Below are positions 42,467 through 50,901 of a stretch of 64,000 nucleotides of DNA, piece after piece (the first letter of the stretch is position 1; each line of letters starts with the position of its first letter). A model generated the notes under the pieces. That model saw nothing but the letters and a program-made list of their open reading frames with translations. It searched no databases and was not told the origin of the DNA. This DNA comes from an uncultured Holophagaceae bacterium (GTDB lineage Bacteria; Acidobacteriota; Holophagae; Holophagales; Holophagaceae): assembly GCA_903884655.1 (NCBI GenBank), contig CAISFO010000037.1, positions 35,031 to 99,030 of the forward strand, written 5' to 3'. Made by a program: the position numbers and the translations under genes.

Positions 42467-42772
42467 GGCCTGGCGGGAGCCACTTGGTGGGTACGGGAAG
42501 GACGCCGCCGCCGGCAGGCGTGGTTCGACCAGTCATAAAAAAACATAACTACCAGTATTTGCAGCCCTGATCATGACTCCGGGACCGGATTTCTCCCCTC
42601 TGGGAAGGGCCGGGGGCTTGACAGGCCTCCGCCCCTAGGTTCCATCCTTAGGGGCCGTTCAGGGCTGGCAGCGTTTTTCTGGCAGCCCCGTTTTGGTGCC
42701 GCCTGCCGCCCTCACTTTCGCGTCGAAGAGGGAATCAAGGAAGGGTGGCTCAGCCCCCATGGGAGATGTCCA
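42467..42772. promoter_or_regulatory. intergenic region between PAS-LuxR gene and topA
   Basis: Divergent promoters must lie here. An AT-rich patch with a run of A (about 42535-42560) lies in the half nearer the regulator gene. I found no clear -35/-10 pair or dyad that I would assign with confidence. Confidence 0.4.
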
Positions 42773-45247
42773 GTGACCAAGCTCGTGATCGTCGAAAGCC
42801 CTTCCAAGGCGAAGACCATCACCAAGTACCTCGGCAAGGGGTACAAGGTCATGGCCTCCGTGGGCCACATTCGGGACCTGCCCCGGAAGCTGGGTGTCGA
42901 CATTGAGAACGGCTTCCAGGAGGAATACGAGATCAGTCCGGCCAAGGAGAAGGTGGTCAAGGAGTTGCGGGCCGCCGCCAAGACCGCCGACGAGCTGATC
43001 CTCGCCACTGACCCGGACCGCGAGGGGGAGGCCATCAGCTGGCACCTGCTGGAGGCCATCAAGCCCCCCAAGACCCTGCCGGTGAGCCGGGTCCTCTTCA
43101 ACGAGATCACCCCCGCCGGCATCCAGAAGGCCATGGCCGCTCCCACCGTCATTAATAAGAAGCTGGTGGACGCCCAGCGGGCCCGGCGGGTCCTGGACCG
43201 GCTGGTGGGCTACAAGGTGAGCCAGGTGCTCTGGGACAAGGTGCGTCGGGGCCTCAGCGCCGGGCGGGTGCAGAGCGTGGCCGTGCGCATCATCGTGGAC
43301 CGGGAGCTGGAGATCCAGGCCTTCAACCCCGTCGAGTACTGGGTGCTGAAGGGCCGGTTCGCCGCCAAGCTGCCGCCCTCGTTCTGGATGAAGCTGGTGA
43401 AGCTGGGGGGCCAGCCGTTACAACTCGGTAACAAGGAGACCAAGCGCCGGGTCGCGGATGCCAAGCAGGCCAAGGACCTGAAGGCCAAGCTGGAAAAGGC
43501 TGAATACAAGGTCACGGGCCTGGAGACCAAGGAAAAGAAGCGCAACCCCGCCGCCCCCTTCACCACGGCCAAGCTGCAGCAGGAATCGGCGCAGAAGCTG
43601 AAGATGAGTGTCAGCCGCACCATGCAGAACGCCCAGCGGCTCTACGAAGGCGCCGATTTCGGCGAGGGACCCGTGGGCCTCATCACCTACATGAGGACCG
43701 ATTCGCCCCGCATGGCCCCGGAGGCTGTGGAGGCCACCCGGGAGTTCATCGCCTCGAAGTACGGCAAGGAGTTCCTGCCCGCCAAGGCCCGGGTGTACGT
43801 GGGCAAGGCCGGGGCCCAGGACGCCCATGAAGCCATCCGGCCCACGGACATCACCCGCACTCCGGAAAGCCTGCGGGGGCACCTGGAGCCGGACCAGTTC
43901 CGCCTCTACGCCCTCATCTGGCGGCGCACCATGGCCTCCCAGATGGAGGCCGCCCGCTTCGACGAGACGGTGGTCCAGACTGAGGCTGAAGTGGGCAAGG
44001 ACACGGCCGTCTTCGAGGCCAAGGGTGAGATCGAGCGCTTCGCGGGCTGGCTGGCGGTCTACCGTGCCGACAAGACCGAAGTGGATGCGGAAGCCATCGC
44101 GGACGCCACCAAGGGCCCTGAAGAAGAGGAGGAGGACGAGGAGCTGCTGCCCGCCATGAAGCTGGGTGAAGCGCTGAGACTCGAGCAGCTGGAAACGGAC
44201 CAGCAGTTCACCAAGCCCCCCGCCCGCTTCAATGAGGCCACCCTGGTGAAGGAGCTGGAAGAGGATGGCATCGGTCGGCCTTCCACCTACGCCAGCATCA
44301 TCAGCACCATCCAGGACCGTGATTACGTCAAGAAGCACGAGGGCCGATTCAAGCCCACGGACCTGGGCATGACGGTCACCGAGCTGCTGCTGCAGGGCTT
44401 CCATGACCTCATGGATCCCAAGTACACCTCGGGCATGGAGGCCAACCTCGACCGCATCGAGGAGGGCAAGCTCACCTTCAAGAAGGCCATGACGGACTTC
44501 TACGGCCCCTTCGAGCAGTCCCTTGCCGCCGCGGGCCAGGACATGCAGAACCTGAAGGCCGGCGTGCCCACCGGGGAAAAGTGCCCCAAGTGCGGAGACC
44601 GGAAGAAGGGGGGCGGCACCCTGCTTAAGCGCATCGGCCGCAACGGCCTCTTCGTGGGCTGTACCAACTACAGCGCCGAAGCCGAGAAGGACAAGTGCGA
44701 CTACACGGCGGACCTGGAAAAGATGGAGGAGCCCGAGGACGCGCCGGAGTGCCCGCTCTGTGGCACCACTCCCATGAACCTGCGGAAGGGTCAGTGGGGC
44801 CCCTTCTGGGCCTGCCCCAACTACCCCAAGTGCAAGGGCATCGTGAAGGCCGATCCCAAGGGCATCCCCGTGCCTGCGGACGAGCCCACGGGGGAGAAGT
44901 GCCCCAACTGCGGCAAGGGCTTCGTGAAGCGGCACGGCCGCTACGGCGAGTTTGTCTGCTGCATCGACTACCCCACCTGCAAGACGGTGAAGAAGGAGAT
45001 CCTGGCGGTGCCCTGCCCCAAGTGCGGCGGCGGCCTCAGCCCCCGGAAGACCCGCTTCGGCAAGATCTTCTACGGCTGCACCAACTATCCCAAATGCGAC
45101 TTCACCGCCTGGGACAAGCCCGTGCCCGTCACTTGCCCCAACTGCAAGAGCCCCATCATGGGCGAGAAGACCAAGAAACCCCGGGGCAAGGACCCCATCC
45201 AGGTGCTTGTCTGCCCCAACTGCAAGCATGAAGAGCCGATGGGCTGA
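42773..45247 (+). CDS. topA: DNA topoisomerase I
   Basis: An 824-residue type IA topoisomerase starting with GTG, with GGGAG about 8 bases upstream. LVIVESPSKAKTITKYLG and ATDPDREGEAISWHL form the TOPRIM metal site. The catalytic Tyr is in VGLITYMRTDSPRM. The C-terminus holds a run of zinc ribbons (CPKCGDRK, CPLCGTTP, CPNCGKGF, CPKCGGGL, CPNCKSPI), five CxxC-led modules with a final CPNCKHEE. It relaxes negative supercoils. Confidence 0.96.
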   Translation: MTKLVIVESPSKAKTITKYLGKGYKVMASVGHIRDLPRKLGVDIENGFQEEYEISPAKEKVVKELRAAAKTADELILATDPDREGEAISWHLLEAIKPPKTLPVSRVLFNEITPAGIQKAMAAPTVINKKLVDAQRARRVLDRLVGYKVSQVLWDKVRRGLSAGRVQSVAVRIIVDRELEIQAFNPVEYWVLKGRFAAKLPPSFWMKLVKLGGQPLQLGNKETKRRVADAKQAKDLKAKLEKAEYKVTGLETKEKKRNPAAPFTTAKLQQESAQKLKMSVSRTMQNAQRLYEGADFGEGPVGLITYMRTDSPRMAPEAVEATREFIASKYGKEFLPAKARVYVGKAGAQDAHEAIRPTDITRTPESLRGHLEPDQFRLYALIWRRTMASQMEAARFDETVVQTEAEVGKDTAVFEAKGEIERFAGWLAVYRADKTEVDAEAIADATKGPEEEEEDEELLPAMKLGEALRLEQLETDQQFTKPPARFNEATLVKELEEDGIGRPSTYASIISTIQDRDYVKKHEGRFKPTDLGMTVTELLLQGFHDLMDPKYTSGMEANLDRIEEGKLTFKKAMTDFYGPFEQSLAAAGQDMQNLKAGVPTGEKCPKCGDRKKGGGTLLKRIGRNGLFVGCTNYSAEAEKDKCDYTADLEKMEEPEDAPECPLCGTTPMNLRKGQWGPFWACPNYPKCKGIVKADPKGIPVPADEPTGEKCPNCGKGFVKRHGRYGEFVCCIDYPTCKTVKKEILAVPCPKCGGGLSPRKTRFGKIFYGCTNYPKCDFTAWDKPVPVTCPNCKSPIMGEKTKKPRGKDPIQVLVCPNCKHEEPMG

Positions 45248-45339
45248 GGAACGCACTGTCCGCCTACTTCGGTCTTTCGTTTCCAGCCTTCCTCCCCGCA
45301 CCCTGCGCGCCCGGGGCGGTCTGAGCTTGAGGATGTCCC

Positions 45340-46116
45340 ATGACCGTGAAGCAGCTCTTCGACCTGACGGGCAAGGTGGCCCTGGTGACCGGTGGCTCCC
45401 GGGGGCTGGGCCTGCAGATGGCCACGGGGCTCGGCGAGATGGGGGCGAAGCTGGCCCTCACCGCCCGCAAGGCCGACGAGTTGGCGGCCGCCGAGGCGCA
45501 CCTGCGGGGCCTGGGCTGCGAGGTGCGCACCTTCGCCCACGACTTGTCGAAACCTGACACCATCCCGGGCCTGGTGGACGAGATGCTGGCGGCCTACGGC
45601 ACCATCGACATCCTGCTCAACAACGCCGGCACCACCTGGAGCGCCCCCGCTGAGGACTACCCCACCGAGGCCTGGCGCAAGGTCATGGCCCTCAACATCG
45701 ACGCCATGTTCCTGCTCACGAGGGAGGTGGGGCGGCGCTGCCTCATCCCCCGGCGCTCCGGCAAGGTCATCAACGTGGCCTCCATCGCCGGCCTGGCCGG
45801 CAATCCGGGGACCATGACGACCATCGCCTACAACACCAGCAAGGGCGCCGTGGTCAATTTCACCCGCGCCCTGGCCTCGGAGTGGGGCCGGTACCACATC
45901 AACGTGAACGCCATCTGCCCAGGCTTCTTCCCCTCCAAGATGTCAGCGGGCTTGCTGAAGCTCATCGAGGCCCAGGTCATCGCGGGCACGCCCCTGGGCC
46001 GCCTGGGTGGCGACGAAGATCTAATGGGCACTGCGGTCTTCCTGGCCTCCGAAGCTTCCCGCCACCTCACGGGCCAGTGCCTCACTGTCGATGGCGGCCA
46101 CAGCACCACCCTATGA
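45340..46116 (+). CDS. SDR-family oxidoreductase
   Basis: A 258-residue classical short-chain dehydrogenase. The cofactor motif is TGGSRGLGLQMA, with NNAG at ILLNNAGTTW, catalytic Ser in INVASIAGLAG and Tyr/Lys in YNTSKGAVV. Arg in TARKADEL suggests NADP(H) preference. It is closest in style to gluconate 5-dehydrogenase and 3-ketoacyl-ACP reductase-like enzymes, but the substrate is open. GAGG lies before the ATG. It follows topA at 92 bases and may be separately transcribed. Confidence 0.9.
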   Translation: MTVKQLFDLTGKVALVTGGSRGLGLQMATGLGEMGAKLALTARKADELAAAEAHLRGLGCEVRTFAHDLSKPDTIPGLVDEMLAAYGTIDILLNNAGTTWSAPAEDYPTEAWRKVMALNIDAMFLLTREVGRRCLIPRRSGKVINVASIAGLAGNPGTMTTIAYNTSKGAVVNFTRALASEWGRYHINVNAICPGFFPSKMSAGLLKLIEAQVIAGTPLGRLGGDEDLMGTAVFLASEASRHLTGQCLTVDGGHSTTL

Positions 46117-46209
46117 GCCCGGACGGTTTCCCGAATGAAGTCCTGCTTTTCAGCACAGTCCATGCCTGATCCCGCACGGCGCGGATGCTGGCAAACCAAA
46201 AGCGGGGCA

Positions 46210-46365
46210 CCGATGAACACCAACTCAAGAGCTGATTAAGAGCAAGAGCACCTGTCAAAAGCTGGAATTGGAGAGTGCGGCGAGGGCGGCGGCGCACCGG
46301 TCCGATCGACTTCCGGCTGAGATTTTTCACTCATGCTTTTATCGGTGTTCACCGGTGTTCATCGG
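46210..46365. repeat. inverted copies of the GATGAACACC repeat flanking about 130 bases
   Basis: CCGATGAACACC (46210-46221) and GGTGTTCATCGG (46354-46365) are perfect inverted 12-mers. The same family appears at 50793-50816 and 58835-58865. The enclosed DNA has no gene. This could be a small non-autonomous element or two independent copies of a dispersed intergenic repeat. Confidence 0.55.
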
Positions 46366-46639
46366 CGGTTAAATGTTCTTCTCTCTGGTGTGGTACCGGT
46401 GAAACGTCCGAGCGGGGTCTGCCCCTGGACCAGCCTTGTGGATGAGGGGCCTGCGCCGGTGCGGTGCATTAATTTGGCTAACAATTCTTGACACGTGAAG
46501 GCCCAGGCCGAGCCTTTTATTTACACGGTTCATCCAGCCTTTTGAAGGGTTTCACCCAACACCATTCAATCCTTGCATGACTTCCTCGCCGCCTTCATTC
46601 ACAGTGGGAAGAAGGCAGAAAAGGAGCCCAATTCGTCCC

Positions 46640-46795
46640 CCCTGGGCGGTTCCAAACCTGCTGCCTGCCTCCGGTGTTCCCTCTCGGGAAACTCATGGAA
46701 CCGCCCTGCCAATCGCCCCAGAGGAGGGGAGGCAGGCAGCCTAAATGCCACCATGGGGATCCAGGCACGCACCCCGGGCGCGGATCCCCATGGCT
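46640..46795. ncRNA. candidate structured RNA with pseudoknot-capable stems
   Basis: Three long perfect pairings occur within 150 bases: GGGCGGTTCCA (46644-46654) with TGGAACCGCCC (46696-46706); GCTGCCTGCCTCC (46660-46672) with GGAGGCAGGCAGC (46728-46740); CCATGGGGATCC (46751-46762) with GGATCCCCATGG (46782-46793). The first two interleave, so they form a pseudoknot or exclude each other like a switch. A TTCCC/GGGAA hairpin sits inside. No reading frame explains these. Strand unknown; it lies at the 3' end of the DinB gene on the minus strand. Confidence 0.45.
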
Positions 46796-46869
46796 TCAGC
46801 CAGTGGGACCTGGAAGCTCCCCCCGGGCCCTTGCTGGTCCGAACCTTCAGGTGGAGGGGGAGGTCTGGG

Positions 46870-47397
46870 CTACACGATCGCCATGAGCAGCCGCTTGAGC
46901 TGATCGAGGTGCAGCAGGTCGTGGCCGGCGAGGAGTTTCAGGATCAGGCCCAGGGATTCGGGTCCCCGTTCGCTGTGCAGGCCGGTGCGCTCGAGGTCCT
47001 GCGGCGTCATGCCCTGCCACATCCGCAGGTTGTAGGCACGCAGACGGCGGAACTCCTCGACCAGCTCCCGGGGCTCGCGCTCGTTGTAGTGCTGCCCCGC
47101 CACCCACAGGTCCTGGTCCATGCCCAGGATGGGCGGGTTTTCCTCGCACAGGATGAGCCGAGCGCGGTAGCCGTAGACCCACTCGCAGTCACAGAGGTGA
47201 CCGAGGACCTCGCAGGGCGTCCACTTCCCTTCGATGGGCCGGACCTGCATGCACTTCCGGTCGTGGTCGCGGACGACGCCGCCCAGCACGTCGCCGGTCC
47301 CGCCCAGCACTTCGAGAGGATCATGGTTGCCCAGGAACCCCAACACGCGCTTCCGATAGGCGGTGGTCGTTCCGTCCTGAACCTGGGTGGTCGCCAT
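46870..47397 (-). CDS. DinB-family protein
   Basis: A 175-residue four-helix protein of the DinB/YfiT superfamily. The metal-binding histidines are the one in WTPCEVLGHLCDCEW (helix 2) and the pair in LAGHDLLHLDQLKRLL (C-terminal helix). GGAGG precedes the ATG. DinB proteins are often damage-inducible or thiol-transferase related (bacillithiol S-transferase-like). It is divergent from a second DinB gene, with which it shares only the fold. Confidence 0.9.
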   Translation of the reverse strand: MATTQVQDGTTTAYRKRVLGFLGNHDPLEVLGGTGDVLGGVVRDHDRKCMQVRPIEGKWTPCEVLGHLCDCEWVYGYRARLILCEENPPILGMDQDLWVAGQHYNEREPRELVEEFRRLRAYNLRMWQGMTPQDLERTGLHSERGPESLGLILKLLAGHDLLHLDQLKRLLMAIV

Positions 47398-47529
47398 GGC
47401 TTCCTCCTTCTTCTGGAATGAAGGTCGCCGTGCCGCATGCCCGGGCGCTCGGCAGCCTCCGGTCTCGCATCTTACGCTCTTGTTAGTCGTTGGCGCATCG
47501 CAGCCGTGAACATCTTCGCCAGTTCCTGG

Positions 47530-47541
47530 GATACTCGCTCA
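47530..47541 (+). promoter_or_regulatory. extended GATACT box 6 bases before DinB-2 ATG (leaderless layout)
   Basis: TGGGATACT forms an extended -10 box, with six bases to the ATG. The flank TTCCTGGGATACTCG recurs before the hydrolase gene at 48985. Confidence 0.5.
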
Positions 47542-48054
47542 ATGATCCAGGACACCACCTCCTTCCTTTCCTACTGGCGGAACGCCCGGTCCCGTACGGT
47601 GCGGGTGCTGGCGGCGCTCGAGCCCGAAGACCTGGAATGGGCGCCGATGCCCGGGTCGTTCACTTTCGGCGATCTGTTCCGGCATCTGGCGGGCCTGGAG
47701 CGGTTCATGTTCGCGGAGAACGTGCAGGGCCGTCCCAGCACCTACCCGGGCCACGGGGTCGAACTCGCCCCGGGCCTGGATGGACTCGGCGCCTACCTGG
47801 ACCGCTGCCATGAGGAAGCCCTGGCCATCTTCGGACGCCTCACGGACACCGATCTGCTGGCCCCCTGCCAGAACCCGGCGGGCGCGGAGATGGCCACCTG
47901 GAAATGGCTGCGGGCCATGAGCGAACACGAAGCCCACCACCGCGGCCAGCTCTACCTCATGGCCAGCCTGCGCGGCCGCACGGTGGCACCGCTGTTCGGG
48001 CTCACCGAAGAAGAGCTCGCGGCGAGATCGCGGGCTGCCAGCACCTCCTCATGA
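47542..48054 (+). CDS. DinB-family protein (second)
   Basis: A 170-residue DinB-fold protein with histidines in FGDLFRHLAGLERFM and MSEHEAHHRGQLYLM, giving the three-His metal site of the superfamily. ATG 47542 is used because it follows the GATACT box; no Shine-Dalgarno is present. Its stop overlaps the start of the EamA gene as ATGA, so the two are translationally coupled. The function is unknown; a metal-dependent transferase or hydrolase is likely. Confidence 0.88.
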   Translation: MIQDTTSFLSYWRNARSRTVRVLAALEPEDLEWAPMPGSFTFGDLFRHLAGLERFMFAENVQGRPSTYPGHGVELAPGLDGLGAYLDRCHEEALAIFGRLTDTDLLAPCQNPAGAEMATWKWLRAMSEHEAHHRGQLYLMASLRGRTVAPLFGLTEEELAARSRAASTSS

Positions 48055-48947
48055 GGGACACGCTCTCGCTCCCGGTTCTGGTTGGCACGGCCCTGCTTGT
48101 CACTGCGCTCTGGGGCTTCAACTTCGTGATCATCGCCGTGGGTGTGCGGGAGGTCCCGCCCCTGCTGCTGGCCTGCCTGCGCTTCGTGCTGGCGGCCCTG
48201 CCGGCGGTGTTCTTCGTGAGGCGTCCGAAGGTGGGCTGGCGGCTGCTGGTGGCCTACGGGCTCTTCCTGGGCGTGGGCCAGTTCGGCCTGCTGTTCACGG
48301 CCATCCGCTGGGGCGCCCCGGCGGGCCTCTCCTCGGTGATACTGCAGGCCCAGGCCTTCTTCACAGCCCTGCTGGCGGTGGCCTTCTTCGGGGAGCGCTT
48401 CCGCTGGCACAACGGCCTGGGCCTGGTGGTGGCGGGTTTGGGCCTGGCCCTCATGGGCTGGACCAAGTCCGCAAACGGGGCGCTCACCGTGCCCTGGCCC
48501 TCCCTGGTCATGCTGATCCTGGCGGCCCTCATGTGGGCCTCGGCCAACCTGCTCACCAAGAAAATGGGCCGGGTGGACACCCTGGGCCTCATGGTCTGGT
48601 CCAGCCTGGTGCCGCCCCTGCCCCTGCTGGCCCTGTCCTGGTGGCTCGAGGGGGGCGGCGCGGTCAGGACTGCCCTGCTTCACCGGAGCTGGCTCAGCCT
48701 GGGCTCCATCGCCTATCTGGCCTTCCTGTCCACGCTGGTGGGCTACGGCCTGTGGAACTGGCTCATCGTGAAGAAGGGCGCCTCGGCGGTGGCCCCCTTC
48801 TCGCTGCTGGTGCCGGTCTTTGGCATCAGCTCAGCCTGGCTGCTTCTGGGTGAGACACTGACCCCCAGCCACCTGGCCGCCGCCGGGTTGATCCTGGGGG
48901 GACTAGCCGTGCATGTGTTCGGCGGACGATTCGCGTCCGCCGAGTGA
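48051..48947 (+). CDS. EamA/DMT-family transporter
   Basis: A 298-residue inner-membrane protein with ten hydrophobic segments in two EamA repeats (WGFNFVIIAVGVREVPPLLL in the first, ILAALMWASANLLTKKMGRV in the second). Such carriers export amino acids or metabolites, or act as O-acetylserine/cysteine exporters (YdcZ/RhaT relatives). The ATG overlaps the DinB stop. Substrate undetermined. Confidence 0.9.
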   Translation: MRDTLSLPVLVGTALLVTALWGFNFVIIAVGVREVPPLLLACLRFVLAALPAVFFVRRPKVGWRLLVAYGLFLGVGQFGLLFTAIRWGAPAGLSSVILQAQAFFTALLAVAFFGERFRWHNGLGLVVAGLGLALMGWTKSANGALTVPWPSLVMLILAALMWASANLLTKKMGRVDTLGLMVWSSLVPPLPLLALSWWLEGGGAVRTALLHRSWLSLGSIAYLAFLSTLVGYGLWNWLIVKKGASAVAPFSLLVPVFGISSAWLLLGETLTPSHLAAAGLILGGLAVHVFGGRFASAE

Positions 48948-48972
48948 GCAGACCACCGGGAACACTTCCTGG

Positions 48973-48984
48973 GATACTCGATCC
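48973..48984 (+). promoter_or_regulatory. extended GATACT box 6 bases before hydrolase ATG (leaderless layout)
   Basis: TGGGATACT precedes the ATG at 48985 with a six-base gap. The surrounding TTCCTGGGATACTCG is the same as before the second DinB gene. Confidence 0.5.
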
Positions 48985-49695
48985 ATGCCTGCCGCGCCGC
49001 TTCCCATCCTGGTCCTGCTTCCCGGCCTGGACGGAACCGGCATCATGTTCGACCCGTTCGTGCAGGCCCTGGAGGGCTTCGAGACGCGGGTGGTCCGCTA
49101 CCCGATCGGGTTGACCTCCTACGCTGACTGCGAGGGCTTCGCCCGGTCCTTCCTGCCGGTGGATCGCCCCTTCCTCCTGCTGGGGGAATCCTTCTCGGGC
49201 CCCGTGGCCATCGCGCTGGCGGCCAAGCGGCCCGCAGGCCTGCTGGGTCTGGTGCTCTGCGTCACCTTCGCCCGGAATCCCCGGCCGGCCCTGGCCTGGA
49301 CGGCGCCACTGCTGAGGATCCTGCCGCCGCGGCAGCTGCCCCAGGCGCTGCTGCGCAACCTGCTGTTCGGCCCCTGGGTGACGGAATCCCTGTCTGCCCT
49401 CGCCCGCACCATGCTGCCCCAGGTGCCCAGCGCCACCTTGAAGGCCCGGCTGCTGGCCGTGATGGCGGTGGATCATACGGACCTGCTCCGCCAGGTCCAG
49501 GTGCCGATCCTCGCCCTCCGCGCCAGCCAGGATCGGCTGGTCCCCAGGGCGGCCACGGACTGGGTTCAGGCCCACCTGTCCAGCCTCGACATCACGACTC
49601 TCCAGGGCCCCCACTGGCTGCTCCAGACCCGCCCCGAGGCCTGCGCCCAGGCCATCCGTTCCTTCCTTGACCGGATCAGTCCGCCCGAGGCGTAA
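48985..49695 (+). CDS. alpha/beta hydrolase
   Basis: A 236-residue protein. LVLLPGLDGTGIMF holds the oxyanion loop, LLGESFSGPVAIALA the Ser nucleophile (GESFSG), LRASQDRLVP the acid and GPHWLLQTRPEA the final His. Cytoplasmic, with no signal peptide. The small cap region and the LPGLDGTG start resemble esterases of the MhpC/BioH type, but the substrate cannot be named. Confidence 0.87.
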   Translation: MPAAPLPILVLLPGLDGTGIMFDPFVQALEGFETRVVRYPIGLTSYADCEGFARSFLPVDRPFLLLGESFSGPVAIALAAKRPAGLLGLVLCVTFARNPRPALAWTAPLLRILPPRQLPQALLRNLLFGPWVTESLSALARTMLPQVPSATLKARLLAVMAVDHTDLLRQVQVPILALRASQDRLVPRAATDWVQAHLSSLDITTLQGPHWLLQTRPEACAQAIRSFLDRISPPEA

Positions 49696-49733
49696 GGTGC
49701 AACGCCAAGGCGCATGATGGCCCGCCGGGCCCT

Positions 49734-49769
49734 CGCAGGGAGCGGCCATCCCGCGTACCGCTCCCTGCG
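49734..49769. terminator. bidirectional hairpin between convergent genes
   Basis: A perfect 12-base stem (CGCAGGGAGCGG / CCGCTCCCTGCG) with a 12-base loop lies between the ends of the hydrolase gene and the minus-strand gene that follows. Confidence 0.65.
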
Positions 49770-49805
49770 TCCCGGCGCTGCCATTTCCTTTTCTTCGGCC
49801 CTTCG

Positions 49806-50630
49806 CTAGTCGTTCTTTGGCGTCCAGAAGGCGGGATCACTGGCCATGGTCGTGGGGCCGACGAAACTCAGCTTCGGATTGAAGGAGAAGATCTGGTTCT
49901 CCACGTTGTTCACCGTGTCGGCGAAGACCTTCTGCATCGCCTTGCGGCCGTCTTCGCCCAGGGCGTCCAGGAAGGCCCCTTCCGCGGCGGCGGTGGCATC
50001 CAGCTCCGCCAGGGACTTCATGGGCCGCAGCACGATGAAGGTGGGGGAGCTGGTTCCGGCCGCCACTTCATAGAAGGCGAAAGAGGCGGGGTAATGGCTC
50101 TTTTCGTAGGCCGCCAGGGCCACCTTCACGCCTTCTTCGAAAGCCTTGTTCTGCCCCTGCTTGATGCGGAAGACCCGGATTCGCATGTAGCGCATCTTGC
50201 CGATCTCCACCGAGGTGCCAAAGCTCAAGTCCTTGCGGAGGGTTCCCAGCATGGTGCGGGTGCCCGTGAGGTGTTCGCCATCATCCAGGGCGATCTTGTC
50301 GATCTCCTTCCGGAGGGCGGCATTGTGCTCGAATTCGTTCTGCTTGGCTTCCCACTCTGCGTAGCTGCCGTAGCCCATGATGAACCAGGCCTCGGAAGGA
50401 CCTGTCATGGCGCTCATGCCGATGTAGTGGTCCGTGGACTTGCCCTTGGTGAGGGCCCTGGTCCAGGCGGATTCAGTGGCCGCGTGGCCCGCCCCGTGGC
50501 CGGGCTTGACCTCCTCGCGGACGAACATCATCAGCGGCGGCGGCGGCATGGGGCCGCTCTGGGCCAGCAGCATCGGGGCCATGAGGAACACCAGCTTGGA
50601 ACAGAGTGCGCGGAAATGGTCTTGGATCAT
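49806..50630 (-). CDS. exported protein of unknown function
   Basis: A 274-residue protein with a signal peptide (LCSKLVFLMAPMLLAQSG). I do not recognise a named domain. The mature part has two similar halves: each has a beta-strand segment (FVREEVKPGHGA.. and IRVFRIKQGQNKAF) followed by a helix and WFIMGYGSY- or FIVLRPM-like strands, suggesting tandem dimeric alpha-beta barrel (ABM/NIPSNAP-like) units. GGAGGTGG precedes ATG 50630; the longer frame upstream is not used. It appears monocistronic. Confidence 0.75.
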   Translation of the reverse strand: MIQDHFRALCSKLVFLMAPMLLAQSGPMPPPPLMMFVREEVKPGHGAGHAATESAWTRALTKGKSTDHYIGMSAMTGPSEAWFIMGYGSYAEWEAKQNEFEHNAALRKEIDKIALDDGEHLTGTRTMLGTLRKDLSFGTSVEIGKMRYMRIRVFRIKQGQNKAFEEGVKVALAAYEKSHYPASFAFYEVAAGTSSPTFIVLRPMKSLAELDATAAAEGAFLDALGEDGRKAMQKVFADTVNNVENQIFSFNPKLSFVGPTTMASDPAFWTPKND

Positions 50631-50792
50631 GCTGGCCCACCTCCATGAGGGCGGACCTGATGCTAGTCGCGGGAACCGATGGAATGAAGCGTAAAAATTG
50701 TTGGAACATCTACTCGTGATCGAATTAATCCTAATTTTCGCATCAATCCAGGACCCGCTGGGACAGCTTCCGCACGCGAAAAACTTGGCTTG

Positions 50793-50820
50793 CCACAGAT
50801 GAACACGGATGAACCCAGAC
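50793..50820. repeat. dispersed GATGAACACGGATGAACC repeat
   Basis: CCACAGATGAACACGGATGA with following ACCCAGAC is one copy of a short intergenic repeat also seen at 46210, 46354 (inverted) and 58835. It lies between the unknown exported protein gene and the deaminase gene. Confidence 0.55.
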
Positions 50821-50901
50821 AAAGGACATCAGGTCTCCTTGTCCGCGGTTATCAGGGTTCAGCCATGCCTGGATTCGTTCTAGGGACCAATGAAGCAACA
50901 C

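Noticed and set aside
43418..45301. 627-codon open frame opposite topA
   Set aside because: Antisense to a complete topoisomerase I, with Leu/Gly/His-rich shadow composition and no ribosome site.
46488..46520. Possible promoter (TTGACA followed by TTTTAT) before the structured element
   Set aside because: The only A/T-rich -10 candidates are 21-25 bases away, and the 17-base position reads AGCCTT, so it is not a convincing sigma-70 promoter.
46640..46795. Identification of the structured element as 6S RNA
   Set aside because: A long stem with internal open regions is compatible, but I could not match the conserved bubble, and the interleaved stems do not fit the 6S fold.
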